The notes: generated by a model not told the origin, from the sequence alone. A stretch of 64,000 bases of DNA from Winogradskya humida (GCF_016862215.1 NZ_BOMN01000059.1:1-64000); one strand, 5' to 3'; positions 8,318-17,807 are shown, counted from the first letter of the stretch. Translations and numbers: made by a program.

Positions 8318-8345
8318 ATGGCGCCCGGCGAGAGCCGGGCGCCAT
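8318..8345. terminator. Bidirectional terminator, 12-bp stem
   Basis: Perfect arms ATGGCGCCCGGC and GCCGGGCGCCAT with a GAGA loop, preceded on the plus strand by AAAAAA. Read on the minus strand the stem is followed by a U-run, so it best serves the DUF349 gene; it also lies directly after the dehydratase stop. Confidence 0.85.
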
Positions 8346-8361
8346 CTGAAGAGGTACTACG

Positions 8362-9570
8362 TCAGCCGGCCGCCTCGGCGAGGGCCAGGAACTGCTTCTT
8401 GGAGGCCAGTGCCTTCTCGGCTTCCTTGACCCGCTTGGTGTCACCGGCGGCCTGGGCGCGGGCGAGCTTCTCCTCGGCCTCCGCGACCTGGTCACGCATC
8501 TGCTTGAGCAGCGGGTTGTCCTGCGGTGTGGTCTTGCGCCACGCCGAGTCCATCGCGATGCGGATGCGCTCCTCCGCCGCGCGCCAGCGGCGGTCGAGAC
8601 CGACGGACGACTCGCGGGGCACACGGCCGGCGTCGTGCCAGGCGGCCTGGGCGTCCCGCAGCTTGTTCTGGGCGCCGCGCGGGTCCGCGTCGATGTCCAG
8701 GGCCTCGACCTCGGCGAGGATCGCCTGCTTCTTCTCGAGGTTGCCCTTGTACTCCGCGTCGCGGGCCGAGAAGACCTCGCTGCGCTTGGTGAAGAAGGCG
8801 TCCTGCGCGGCCCGGAAGCGTTCCCAGAGCTTCTGCTCGGACTCCTTGGCGGCGCGGGGCGCGGCCTTCCACTCGTTCATGAGGTCCTTGAGCCGGGTGG
8901 CCGTCGGCCCCCACTCGGTGGACTCGGCGAGCGTCTCGGCCTCCTTGACCAGGTCCTCCTTGGCGGTCTGCGCCTGCTTGCGCTGACCGTCGAGGGTGGC
9001 GAAGTGCGCGCCGCGGCGACGGGTGAAGCCGTCCCGGGCGGCCGCGAAGCGCTTCCACAGCTCGCCGTCGGTCTTCTTGTCGACGCCGCGGATGGTCTTC
9101 CACTCGTCGAGGATCTCCTTGAGCCGGTCGCCCGCGCTCTTCCAGCCGGTCGCGTCGGCCGCGATCGTCTCGGCCTCCTCGACCAGCGCGGTCTTGCGCG
9201 CGAGGGCCTCGGTGCGGGCCACCTCGCGGGCGGCCTTGGCCTCGCCGGCCTTGACGTCGGCCAGCTCGGTCAGCCGGTCCAGCCGCGCGGCCAGGCCGTC
9301 GATGTCACCGACGACGTGCGCCTCGTCGAGGGTCGTCCGGATCCGCTTGACACTGGTCAGCGAGTGCGACGCGTCGGCTGCGCCGGACTTGAGCCGGGCC
9401 TCCACGAGATCGACCTCGGTGACCAGGTCGGCGAAGCGCCGGGCGAAGTGCGCCAGGCCCTCCTCCGGCGTGCCGGCCTGCCAAGAACCGACCACCCGGT
9501 CGCCCTCGGCGGTCTTGACGTACACGGTGCCGTCGGCATCCACGCGCCCGAAGGTCGTCCAGTCAATCAT
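8362..9570 (-). CDS. DUF349-domain coiled-coil protein
   Basis: A 402-residue, highly charged, mainly helical protein with repeated DUF349 units (LKEILDEWKTIRGVDKKTDG, LKDLMNEWKAAPRAAKESEQ and a third related repeat), and a short beta-type N-terminal segment (WTTFGRVDADGTVYVKTAEG). ATG 9570 follows GAGGA and removes an unlikely Arg-rich extension. Its place close to miaA and miaB matches Rv2731 in mycobacteria. The family function is poorly defined; long antiparallel helices suggest a scaffold or nucleic-acid role, which is inference. It converges on the dehydratase gene. Confidence 0.85.
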   Translation of the reverse strand: MIDWTTFGRVDADGTVYVKTAEGDRVVGSWQAGTPEEGLAHFARRFADLVTEVDLVEARLKSGAADASHSLTSVKRIRTTLDEAHVVGDIDGLAARLDRLTELADVKAGEAKAAREVARTEALARKTALVEEAETIAADATGWKSAGDRLKEILDEWKTIRGVDKKTDGELWKRFAAARDGFTRRRGAHFATLDGQRKQAQTAKEDLVKEAETLAESTEWGPTATRLKDLMNEWKAAPRAAKESEQKLWERFRAAQDAFFTKRSEVFSARDAEYKGNLEKKQAILAEVEALDIDADPRGAQNKLRDAQAAWHDAGRVPRESSVGLDRRWRAAEERIRIAMDSAWRKTTPQDNPLLKQMRDQVAEAEEKLARAQAAGDTKRVKEAEKALASKKQFLALAEAAG

Positions 9571-9742
9571 GAGCCCATCCTCGTTCTCCCGGCGTCTCGG
9601 GCTCCGCTGCCCGGGGTCGCCGCCATGGCGCAGTCGAATGCCATCATTCCATCGGCATTGTTTCTCGCGCATTGTCACAGGTCCAACCCGGTTCCGGGGA
9701 AGCGCCCACGGATGACCGTGACCAGCCCGTTACGGTGGCTCC

Positions 9743-10666
9743 GTGCCGTTGCTCCCACCCCCGACAGTCGTGGCCGTCGTCGGCCCGACCGCCGCCGGAA
9801 AGTCCGCGCTGAGCCTCGCCCTGGCCCGTGAGCTGGGCGGGGAGGTGGTCAACGCCGACTCGATGCAGCTCTATCGGGGCATGGACATCGGCACCGCCAA
9901 ACTGACCTCCGACGAGCGGGAAGGCGTCCCGCACCACGTCCTTGACCTGTGGGACGTCACGGTTGCGGCGAGCGTCGCCGAGTACCAGAAGGTCGCCCGG
10001 GCCGCTGTTGACGAGATTGCCGCGCGGGGACGCGTACCCATGCTGGTCGGGGGGTCCGGTTTGTATGTCCGGGCCGTTCTGGAAGATTTTGAATTTCCGG
10101 GCACGGATCCCGCCATTCGGGAACGTCTCGAGGCCGAGCTCGCCGAAAACGGACTTCCACCGCTCTACGCGCGGCTGCGGGAGGCCGACCCCGAAGCCGC
10201 CGGCAAGATCCTTCCCTCGAACGGGCGACGGGTCGTGCGGGCGCTCGAGGTGATCGAGATGACCGGGCGGCCGTTCACCGCGAGCCTGCCCAAACCCACG
10301 CCGTACTACCCGGCCGTGCAGATCGGTGTGGATCGCGTCACCGACGAGCTGGACCGGCGGATCGCCGAGCGGGTGGACCTGATGTGGGCGCAGGGGCTGC
10401 TCGACGAGGTTCGCGCGCTCGACCTCGCCGGCCTGCGCGAGGGCCGCACGTCCAGCCGCGCGCTCGGCTACCAGCAGGCCCTCGCCGAGATCGACGGCGA
10501 GCTGACCGGGGAGCAGGCCAGGGACGAGACCGTCCGGGCCACCCGCCGGTTCGTGCGCCGCCAGCGGTCCTGGTTCCGGCGTGATCCCCGGATCACCTGG
10601 CTGGACGCCGCCGATCCAAACGTGACGAACGCCGCGTTGGCAGTGGTTCGCGGGGCTGAGCGATGA
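9743..10666 (+). CDS. miaA: tRNA dimethylallyltransferase MiaA
   Basis: A 307-residue P-loop enzyme that transfers dimethylallyl to A37 of tRNAs, giving the substrate for MiaB. The P-loop GPTAAGKSAL is near residue 12, followed by the catalytic and binding segment NADSMQLYRGMDIGTAKL and the later GGSGLYVRAVL and RRVVRALEVIEMTGRP motifs. The start is GTG 9743. It overlaps dapF by four bases (ATGA), so the two are translationally coupled. Confidence 0.96.
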   Translation: MPLLPPPTVVAVVGPTAAGKSALSLALARELGGEVVNADSMQLYRGMDIGTAKLTSDEREGVPHHVLDLWDVTVAASVAEYQKVARAAVDEIAARGRVPMLVGGSGLYVRAVLEDFEFPGTDPAIRERLEAELAENGLPPLYARLREADPEAAGKILPSNGRRVVRALEVIEMTGRPFTASLPKPTPYYPAVQIGVDRVTDELDRRIAERVDLMWAQGLLDEVRALDLAGLREGRTSSRALGYQQALAEIDGELTGEQARDETVRATRRFVRRQRSWFRRDPRITWLDAADPNVTNAALAVVRGAER

Positions 10667-11520
10667 TGGACCGCGTGTTGTTCACCAAGGGCCACGGCAC
10701 CGGCAATGACTTCGTCATCCTCGATGACCACGACGGCGCGCTCGACCTGACGCCGTTCCTCGTCGCCGCACTCTGCGACCGCCATCGGGGCATCGGCGCC
10801 GACGGCGTGCTGCGCGTGGTGCGAGCCGCGAAGCACCCCGACGGCGCCGGCTACGCGGCCGAGGCCGAGTGGTTCATGGACTACTGGAACGCCGACGGCA
10901 CGATCGCCGAGATGTGCGGCAACGGCGTCCGCGTCTTCTCCCGCTACCTGCTCACCCACGATCTCGCCGCCGCCGGCCCTGCGGGCCTTCCGGTCGCGAC
11001 GCGATCAGGCGTCGTGCGCGCGGTCTTCGAGGGCGACCTGATCTCCGTTCACATGCGCACCCCCGAGGTGTACGCCGCCAGCACCGCAACTATCGGACCG
11101 CTGACGTTCCCCGGGATCGCCGTGAACTGTGGCAACCCCCACCTCGTCGCCGGGCTGCACGACGGCGTCCGGCTCGACAGGATCGACCTGCACGTGGCAC
11201 CCGGTTACGACCCCAGCGTCTTCCCCGAAGGGGTGAACGTCGAGTTCACCACCCCCGGCGAGCCCGTCGAGGGCGCCGACCGGCACGTGCACATGCGCGT
11301 CTACGAGCGCGGTTCGGCCGAGACGCTGTCCTGCGGCTCCGGGGCGCTCGCGGTCGGCGCGGTCGCCCTGCGCGAGGCGGGCCTCACCGAGGGCCGGGTC
11401 GCCGTCGACCTGCCCGGCGGCCGGCTCCTGGTCACCGCCGACGGTGACGGGCGGTGGTGGCTGGCGGGTCCGGCGGTGCTGGTGGCCACCGGCGAGGTTG
11501 ATGTGGCGGCCCTCGGTTGA
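10663..11520 (+). CDS. dapF: Diaminopimelate epimerase DapF
   Basis: A 285-residue PLP-independent epimerase that converts LL- to meso-diaminopimelate for lysine and peptidoglycan. Both catalytic cysteines are visible in the two pseudo-symmetric halves: EMCGNGVRVF near residue 86 and LSCGSGALAVG near residue 224. The start is ATG 10663 inside the ATGA overlap with miaA; an ATG three bases later is possible. It overlaps the next gene by about one base, continuing a tight three-gene operon. Confidence 0.96.
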   Translation: MMDRVLFTKGHGTGNDFVILDDHDGALDLTPFLVAALCDRHRGIGADGVLRVVRAAKHPDGAGYAAEAEWFMDYWNADGTIAEMCGNGVRVFSRYLLTHDLAAAGPAGLPVATRSGVVRAVFEGDLISVHMRTPEVYAASTATIGPLTFPGIAVNCGNPHLVAGLHDGVRLDRIDLHVAPGYDPSVFPEGVNVEFTTPGEPVEGADRHVHMRVYERGSAETLSCGSGALAVGAVALREAGLTEGRVAVDLPGGRLLVTADGDGRWWLAGPAVLVATGEVDVAALG

Positions 11521-12257
11521 TGGATTCGCTGCACCGCGTGGCGCATCGCGGATATTCGGCGATCGCGCCCGAGAACACCCTGCCCGCCCTGACCGCGGGT
11601 GTGCTGGCCGGGGCGACGTTCATCGAGTTCGACGTGCGGACCACGGCCGACGGCGTGCCCGTGGTGATCCACGACCGGACGGTCGACCGGACCACGGACG
11701 GGTCCGGCAAGGTCTGGGAGCTGACCCTCGACGAAATTTCCGGGCTGGACGCGGGGACCTGGTTCTCCCCGGCGTACGCGGGAATCGGTGTGCCGCAGTT
11801 GACCGAGGTTCTTGATCTGCTCGGCCCGCACGACGCCGAGCTGTTGCTGGAGATCAAGCCCCCGGCCACGCTCGAGCAGGTCAAGAACATCCTCGGCCAG
11901 GTCGCCGACGCCGGGCTGCTGGGCCGCACGGTCGTGCAGAGTTTCGACCCGGCCATCGTGCGGCTGGCCGGCGAGGTCGCCCCCGACGTGCGCCGCGGCC
12001 TGCTGCGCGACGGTTTCGACGCCGACCAGGTCGAGATCGCCCAGGAGCTGGGCATCTCCTACTGCAACCCGCGGATGAGCTCGGTGCTCGGCTCGCCCGG
12101 GACGGTCGCGGCGCTGGCCGGGGTCGGCGTCTCGGTGATGCCGTGGACGGCGAACGACGCCGCGCTCTGGCCCGGGCTGGTCGACGCCGGTGTGGCCGGC
12201 CTGATCACCGACCACACCGGGGAACTGACCGGCTGGGCCAACTCCCTCGTCGCCTAG
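11520..12257 (+). CDS. Glycerophosphodiester phosphodiesterase
   Basis: A 245-residue GDPD-family TIM-barrel enzyme. Catalytic motifs are AHRGYS and APENTLPAL near the N-terminus, FIEFDVRTTADGVPVVIHD with the metal-binding Glu, Asp and His, and LLLEIKPP. It would hydrolyse glycerophosphodiesters to glycerol-3-phosphate and an alcohol. No signal peptide is seen, so it should act in the cytoplasm. It starts by overlapping the dapF stop (TGATG; TTG 11517 is an alternative) and its TAG stop overlaps that of the convergent malic enzyme gene. Confidence 0.9.
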   Translation: MDSLHRVAHRGYSAIAPENTLPALTAGVLAGATFIEFDVRTTADGVPVVIHDRTVDRTTDGSGKVWELTLDEISGLDAGTWFSPAYAGIGVPQLTEVLDLLGPHDAELLLEIKPPATLEQVKNILGQVADAGLLGRTVVQSFDPAIVRLAGEVAPDVRRGLLRDGFDADQVEIAQELGISYCNPRMSSVLGSPGTVAALAGVGVSVMPWTANDAALWPGLVDAGVAGLITDHTGELTGWANSLVA

Positions 12258-13714
12258 AACGTCTCTTCGGGCGCCTCGTCCAGCTCCTCCTTGGCGACCG
12301 CGGCGGCGTTCTGCGGCGCCGGGGTGCCCTTGACCGTGGCCCGGATCGCCGCGGCCACCGCAGGGGTCACCCGCGGGTCGAACACGCTCGGCACGATCAC
12401 GGTCGGGTTGAGCTTGTCGTCGCCGACCACGTTCGCGATGGCCATGGCCGCCGCGAGCGCCATGTCCTCGGTGAACTCCTCGGCGCTCACATCGAGCATG
12501 CCGCGGAACACGCCGGGGAACGCCAGCACGTTGTTGATCTGGTTCGGCTGGTCGGAGCGGCCGGTGGCCACGACCGCGGCGTACTTGCGGGCCTCCCGCG
12601 GGTCCACCTCGGGGTCCGGGTTGGCCAGCGCGAAGACGATCGACCGGTCCGCCATCTTGGCGATGTCGTCGCCGGTGAGCAGGTTCGGCGCGCTCACCCC
12701 GATGAAGACGTCGGCGCCGGCGATCGCGCCCGGGAGATCCCCCGAGTAGTTGTCGCGGTTGGTGTGCTCCACGAGCCACTGCCAGGTCGGGTTCAGGTCG
12801 TCCATGTCGCGGTGCAGGGCGCCACGGCGGTCGTACGCGATGATGTCGCCCACGCCCTGCCGCAGCAGCAGCTTCATGATGGCCGTGCCCGCGGCGCCGG
12901 CGCCGGAGACGACCACCTTGACGTCCGCGAGGTTCTTACCGACCACGCGCAGCGCGTTGGTCAGCGCCGCGAGCACGCAGATCGCGGTGCCGTGCTGGTC
13001 GTCGTGGAAGACCGGGATGTCGAGCAGCTCACGCAGCCGCGCCTCGATCTCGAAGCACCGCGGCGCTGCGATGTCCTCCAGGTTGATGCCGCCGTAGGCC
13101 GGGGCGATCGCCTTGACGATGGCGACGATCTCGTCGGTGTCCTGCGTGTCCAGCACCACGGGCCAGGCGTCCACGCCGCCGAACCGCTTGAAGAGGGCGG
13201 CCTTGCCCTCCATGACCGGCATCGCGGCGGCCGGGCCGATGTTGCCCAGGCCCAGCACCGCCGAGCCGTCGCTCACCACGGCGACCGTGTTGCGCTTGAT
13301 GGTCAGCCGGCGCGCGTCGGCTGGGTTCTCGGCGATGGCCATGCAGACCCGCGCCACGCCCGGGGTGTACGCCCGGGAGAGCTCGTCGCGGTTGCGCAGC
13401 GCGACCTTCGAGTTGACCTCGATCTTGCCGCCGAGGTGCAGCAGGAACGTGCGGTCCGAGACCTTGCGGACGTCGACGCCGTCCTGCTCCTCGAGGTTCT
13501 TCACGACCTGGTCGGCGTGCGAGGCGTCGGCGGTGTCGCAGGTGAGGTCCACGAGGACGCGGGTCGGGTCGGAGTCCACCACGTCGAGCGCCGTCACGAT
13601 CGCGCCCGCCTCACCCACGCAGGTGGTGAGCCGTCCGATGGAAGAGGCGTCGGCTGTCACGGCGATACGGACAGTGATCGAGAATCCTGCGCTGGGCAGG
13701 CGGGTGGTCACCAC
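12254..13714 (-). CDS. NAD(P)-dependent malic enzyme with N-terminal ACT domain
   Basis: A 486-residue enzyme that decarboxylates malate to pyruvate. Residues about 8-85 form an ACT-like ligand domain (FSITVRIAVTADASSIGRLT), then the malic domain (YTPGVARVC, IKRNTVAVVSDGSAVLGLG, FHDDQHGTAI) and the NAD-binding domain (VVVSGAGAAGTAIM). The GTG at 13714 follows GGAGGG with good spacing; the longer frame to 13807 lacks a ribosome site. The ACT domain implies allosteric control by a small metabolite such as an amino acid, which is inferred. It converges on the GDPD gene with a four-base overlap. Confidence 0.92.
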   Translation of the reverse strand: MVTTRLPSAGFSITVRIAVTADASSIGRLTTCVGEAGAIVTALDVVDSDPTRVLVDLTCDTADASHADQVVKNLEEQDGVDVRKVSDRTFLLHLGGKIEVNSKVALRNRDELSRAYTPGVARVCMAIAENPADARRLTIKRNTVAVVSDGSAVLGLGNIGPAAAMPVMEGKAALFKRFGGVDAWPVVLDTQDTDEIVAIVKAIAPAYGGINLEDIAAPRCFEIEARLRELLDIPVFHDDQHGTAICVLAALTNALRVVGKNLADVKVVVSGAGAAGTAIMKLLLRQGVGDIIAYDRRGALHRDMDDLNPTWQWLVEHTNRDNYSGDLPGAIAGADVFIGVSAPNLLTGDDIAKMADRSIVFALANPDPEVDPREARKYAAVVATGRSDQPNQINNVLAFPGVFRGMLDVSAEEFTEDMALAAAMAIANVVGDDKLNPTVIVPSVFDPRVTPAVAAAIRATVKGTPAPQNAAAVAKEELDEAPEETF

Positions 13715-13887
13715 GGATTTCCCTCCGTCGTTGGCGGGTGTGTACCCGCATTCTCGCCCCTGGGGAATAGCGGCAACCACCGCGGTGGTTACTGGTGAGT
13801 CAGACACTTCTGCGACAACGCTCAGCCCTCATATGTGGATGCGCTCGACCCCGGGACGTGCCACCATCGGGCTGAGGAGGTCACCTT

Positions 13888-15288
13888 TTGCGAACAGAGC
13901 TTTTCGAACCCGACGTAACGACCGGTGAGCTGGAACTCGAGGAACGGCACTCGCTACGGCGCGTGGCGGGTCTCTCCACCGAGCTCACGGACATCACCGA
14001 GGTCGAGTACAGGCAGCTGCGGCTCGAGCGAGTAGTCCTGGTCGGCGTCTGGACCGAGGGCAGCGTCAGCGATGCGGAGAATTCCCTCGCCGAGCTCGCC
14101 GCTCTGGCCGAGACCGCCGGCTCCGAGGTGCTCGAAGGCCTCATCCAGCGCCGCGGCCGGCCCGACTCGGCCACCTTCATCGGCCGGGGCAAGGTCGACG
14201 AGCTGCGCGACGTGGTCATCGCCACCGGCGCCGACACCGTCATCTGCGACGGCGAGCTCTCGCCGTCCCAGCTGCGCAACCTGGAGAAGCAGGTCAAGGT
14301 CAAGGTCGTCGACCGCACCGCGCTGATCCTCGACATCTTCGCCCAGCACGCGAAGAGCAAGGAAGGCAAGGCGCAGGTCGAGCTGGCCCAGCTGCAGTAC
14401 CTCCTGCCGCGACTGCGCGGCTGGGGTGACTCGCTGTCCCGGCAGGGCGGTGGCGCGGGCGGTGGATCCGGCGGTGGCGTGGGAACACGTGGCCCCGGTG
14501 AGACGAAGATCGAGACCGACCGCCGCCGGATCAACCAGCGCATCACGAAACTGCGCCGTGAGATCAAGGCGATGCGGACGGCCCGCCAGACCAAGCGCTC
14601 CAAACGTTCCAACAGCGGGGTGCCGGGTGTGGCGATCGCCGGCTACACCAACGCCGGCAAGTCCAGCCTGCTCAACCGGCTGACCTCGGCCGGTGTGCTG
14701 GTGGAGGACGCGCTCTTCGCCACCCTCGACCCGACGACGCGGCGCACCGCCGCGGAGGACGGCCGGGTCTTCACGCTCTCCGACACCGTCGGCTTCGTCC
14801 GGCACCTGCCGCACCAGATCGTCGAGGCCTTCCGCTCGACGCTCGAGGAAGTCGCCTACGCCGACCTCGTCCTGCACGTGGTCGACGGCGCGCACCCCGA
14901 CCCCGAGGGTCAGGTGGCCGCGGTCCGCGAGGTCCTCAGCGAGGTCGGTGCCGACCGCATCCCCGAGCTGCTCGTCATCAACAAGGTCGACGCGGCCGAC
15001 GAGGAGACGATCCTGCGGCTCAAGCGGGCCTGGCCCGACGCGGTCTTCGCGTCAGCCCGGTCCGGCCAGGGCATCCCCGAGGTGCACGCCGCCATCGCGC
15101 AGCGGCTTCCGCGGCCCGCGGTGGATCTGCGGATCCTGCTGCCCTACGACCGCGGCGACCTGGTCGCCCGCATCCACCGCCAGGGACAGGTGCTGGACAC
15201 CCGGCACACCGACGAGGGATCGGAGCTCCGGGTGCGCGTCGGCGAGCACCTGGCCGCCGATCTGGAGCAGTTCGTCGTGCCTCGGTGA
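13888..15288 (+). CDS. hflX: Ribosome-associated GTPase HflX
   Basis: A 466-residue OBG-HflX GTPase. The N-terminal nucleotide-binding-like domain (AETAGSEVLEGLIQRRGRPD, FIGRGKVDEL) is followed by a helical linker with a glycine-rich hinge (GGGAGGGSGGGVGTRGPGET), then the GTPase domain: G1 GYTNAGKSS near residue 252, G3 DTVGFVRHLPH, G4 NKVD. HflX splits stalled or hibernating ribosomes. The TTG start at 13888 follows GAGGAGG (13874-13880) with ideal spacing. It lies between the malic enzyme and the secreted repeat protein; downstream of dapF as in mycobacteria. Confidence 0.95.
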   Translation: MRTELFEPDVTTGELELEERHSLRRVAGLSTELTDITEVEYRQLRLERVVLVGVWTEGSVSDAENSLAELAALAETAGSEVLEGLIQRRGRPDSATFIGRGKVDELRDVVIATGADTVICDGELSPSQLRNLEKQVKVKVVDRTALILDIFAQHAKSKEGKAQVELAQLQYLLPRLRGWGDSLSRQGGGAGGGSGGGVGTRGPGETKIETDRRRINQRITKLRREIKAMRTARQTKRSKRSNSGVPGVAIAGYTNAGKSSLLNRLTSAGVLVEDALFATLDPTTRRTAAEDGRVFTLSDTVGFVRHLPHQIVEAFRSTLEEVAYADLVLHVVDGAHPDPEGQVAAVREVLSEVGADRIPELLVINKVDAADEETILRLKRAWPDAVFASARSGQGIPEVHAAIAQRLPRPAVDLRILLPYDRGDLVARIHRQGQVLDTRHTDEGSELRVRVGEHLAADLEQFVVPR

Positions 15289-15385
15289 TGGGCCCGATAC
15301 GGTGCGTGCCCCGGTTCGCCGCCCTTTGACCAGCCTTGATCCACGCGTAACACCGGCACGCGACGCCGCATGCGACACTGATCGG

Positions 15386-17608
15386 ATGCGGCGTCTCGTG
15401 TTCCCAGCCATGCTGGCCTTTGGGCTGGTAGTGGCGGGTGCCGTGCCAGCCTCCGCCGAGGAGGCCCCAGCGGCCTCGGCGACGAAGGCCGCGGCCGGCA
15501 AGAAGGTCTGTAAGGTCACCGATCCGCTTCTCGACGAGCTCTCGGGCATCGTCGCGACGGACGACGGGTTCATCGTCATCAACGACGGGTCGCTCACCGA
15601 CGAGAAGAAGAAGGTTTTCTTCCTCGACGACAAGTGTGCGATCAAGAACTCCGTCGCCTACAGCGGTGGACCCCTCGACACCGAAGACATGATCGTCTCG
15701 CCGGACGGCAAAAAGCTCTGGATCGCGGACACCGGCGACAACGCCGTCCGTGACAAGAGCGCCACCCCCCGCCCCACGGTCGCCCTCTGGACCATGCCGA
15801 CCGACGGCTCCGAGAAGCCGAAGATCCACCGCCTCTCGTACCCCGACGGCGACAAGCACGACGCCGAGGCGCTCCTGCTGGACGGCAAGGGCAACCCGAT
15901 CATCGTCACCAAGGAAGTCACCGGCGCGGCGCAGATCTACACGCCCACGACGGCCCTGAAGACGAACAACAAAGAGGGCGTCCCGCTCAAGAAGGTCGGC
16001 ACGCTCGAACTCCCCCGCACGGACACCTCGGGCACCACGTTCGCCCGCCTCGCCCAGGGAGTGGTCACGGGCGGCGCCGTCTCTCCCGACGGCAAGAAGG
16101 TAGTGATCCGCACCTACCTCGACGCCTTCGAATGGGACGTCACCAACGGCGACGTGGTCGCGGCCCTCAAAGCCACCCCCCGCGCCACCGGCCTCCCCAA
16201 CGAGCCGTTCGGCGAAGCCATCAGTTACAGCGCCGACGGCAAGACCTTCGTCACGGTCTCCGACTTCGGTGACATCGACGACGGCTCGGTCAACTACATC
16301 CTGCGCTACACCCCGGCCACCAAGGTCGTCGAGGCGAAGTCCGACTCCGCCTCCGACAGCAAGTCAGCCGGCTCCAGCTTCTTCTCCGACCTCAGCCTCG
16401 ACGACATCACCTACCTCGTCGCCGGCGTCGGCGTCATCGGCCTCCTCCTCGTGGGCGCGGGCGTCATCGGCATCGTGAAGGCCCGCAAGAAGCGAGCCCT
16501 CGAGCCGGCACCCGCCGACGACGACGAGGACGATCTCCTCGGCGCCCCCGCCCCCGGCGACGCCAAAACCGAACTCCTCACCGTCGGCGGCCCACCCCGC
16601 GGCAACGCGGCCTACGCCGCCGGGGCCGGCCCTTCGGGCCCGATCTACGGAGCCAAAGCAGCCGCAGCCCAGAGCGCAGGCGTCTACGGCGGCGCCGCTG
16701 CTGGTGCAGCCGCCGCGGGTCGCCCTGGTCCTGGCGGTCCCGGTGGCCCGCAGGGTCGCCCTGCCGGTGGCCCTCCGGGCGCAGGTCAGCCCGCTCGCGG
16801 TGCGCAGCCCGCCCGCCCTGGTGGCCCCGGCGGTCCCGGTGGCCCCCAGGGTCGTCCCACCGGCGGCGCCCAAGCTGCCCGCCCCGCCGGCGCGGCCCAG
16901 CCCGGCCGCCCCACCGGCGCCGCTCAACCTCCCCGCCCCGGTGGCGCTGCGCAGCCCGCCCGCGCCGGTGGAGCTCCTGTCGCCCAGCCCCCTCGCACCG
17001 GCGGTTCCGCCCAGCCTTCTCGTCCCACGGGCGCAGCTCAGCCTCCGCGTCCCGGTGGCGCTGCCCAGCCTCCGCGTCCGGGCGGTGCGGCTCAGCCTCC
17101 GCGTCCGGGCGGCGTTGCCCAGCCCGCTCGCCCGGCGGGTGGTGCTCAGCAGGGCCGTCCCACTGGTGGTGCCCAGCAAGGCCGTCCCTCTGGTGGCGCT
17201 CAGCAGGGTCGTCCCGCCGGTGGCGGTGCCCAGGGTCGCCCCGCAGGTGGGGCTCAGCAAGGTCGTCCCGCAGGTGGTGCCCAGCAGGGTCGTCCCGCCG
17301 ACGGTGCCCAGTCCGGCCGTCCCGCCGGCGGCCAGGGCCGTCCCACCGGCGGCGCACCCCGCCCGCCCCAGGGTGGCCAGCCCGCTGCCCGGCCTGCCTC
17401 GGCCCCGCAACCCGGCCGCGCCCCTCAGCCTCCCGCCCGCGGTGGCCAGCCCCCACGCGGCGGAGCCGCCCAACCCGGCCGCGCCACACCCCCTCCCACC
17501 CGCGGCGGCGGCCCCCAGCAAGGCGGTGGCGACAACGGCCGCCCCGGCCGCGGCGGAGGGGGCGTCTATGGCGGCGGTCCCCAGCAGGGTGGCGGCGGAG
17601 GCCGGTAA
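15386..17608 (+). CDS. Secreted, membrane-anchored protein with long Gly/Pro/Gln/Arg-rich tail
   Basis: A 740-residue protein. It has an N-terminal signal peptide (residues 1-25), an extracytoplasmic domain of about 310 residues with repeated strand-turn units that look like a beta-propeller (LDELSGIVATDDGFIVINDG, DTEDMIVSPDGKKLWIADTG), a membrane segment at about 342-362 (YLVAGVGVIGLLLVGAGVIG) with following Lys/Arg, and then about 370 cytoplasmic residues dominated by Gly, Pro, Gln, Ala and Arg in units such as GGAQQGRPA. The ATG at 15386 was chosen because it opens the signal peptide; there is no clear ribosome site. The tail is encoded by repetitive DNA. Function is unknown. Confidence 0.8.
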   Translation: MRRLVFPAMLAFGLVVAGAVPASAEEAPAASATKAAAGKKVCKVTDPLLDELSGIVATDDGFIVINDGSLTDEKKKVFFLDDKCAIKNSVAYSGGPLDTEDMIVSPDGKKLWIADTGDNAVRDKSATPRPTVALWTMPTDGSEKPKIHRLSYPDGDKHDAEALLLDGKGNPIIVTKEVTGAAQIYTPTTALKTNNKEGVPLKKVGTLELPRTDTSGTTFARLAQGVVTGGAVSPDGKKVVIRTYLDAFEWDVTNGDVVAALKATPRATGLPNEPFGEAISYSADGKTFVTVSDFGDIDDGSVNYILRYTPATKVVEAKSDSASDSKSAGSSFFSDLSLDDITYLVAGVGVIGLLLVGAGVIGIVKARKKRALEPAPADDDEDDLLGAPAPGDAKTELLTVGGPPRGNAAYAAGAGPSGPIYGAKAAAAQSAGVYGGAAAGAAAAGRPGPGGPGGPQGRPAGGPPGAGQPARGAQPARPGGPGGPGGPQGRPTGGAQAARPAGAAQPGRPTGAAQPPRPGGAAQPARAGGAPVAQPPRTGGSAQPSRPTGAAQPPRPGGAAQPPRPGGAAQPPRPGGVAQPARPAGGAQQGRPTGGAQQGRPSGGAQQGRPAGGGAQGRPAGGAQQGRPAGGAQQGRPADGAQSGRPAGGQGRPTGGAPRPPQGGQPAARPASAPQPGRAPQPPARGGQPPRGGAAQPGRATPPPTRGGGPQQGGGDNGRPGRGGGGVYGGGPQQGGGGGR
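17090..17340 (+). repeat. In-gene repeat encoding GGAQQGRPx units
   Basis: DNA repeats of roughly 27-36 bp encode tandem GGAQ(Q/P)GRP(A/T/S) units in the tail of the gene at 15386. Unit length and sequence vary, giving a low-complexity, probably disordered region prone to length change. Confidence 0.7.
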
Positions 17609-17728
17609 GCGAGCCAACCCCAACAGCTCCCTGAACAACGCGCACCGAGGCGGGGGAGGCCTGGAGAACCGGGGCTCCTGCGGCCCGTCTTCTTTTGGTC
17701 AGATGTACGGCCGCTGACCACTCAGCTC

Positions 17729-17766
17729 AGCGAGGCTGGACACCACACCGGGTGTCCGGCCTCGCT
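17729..17766. terminator. Terminator, 16-bp stem
   Basis: Arms 17729-17744 (AGCGAGGCTGGACACC) and 17751-17766 pair with one G-U wobble around a six-base loop. It lies between the tail-protein gene and the convergent gene at 17808 and can serve both. Confidence 0.7.
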
Positions 17767-17807
17767 TGGTTTCCATCGCCGTTGTCATGACCGCTCGTAC
17801 CTGCCAG

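Noticed and set aside
14693..15385. In-frame extension of the tail-protein gene back into hflX
   Set aside because: It lies in a different frame over hflX, is Arg/Ser/Pro-rich and lacks a start signal; the signal peptide begins at 15386.
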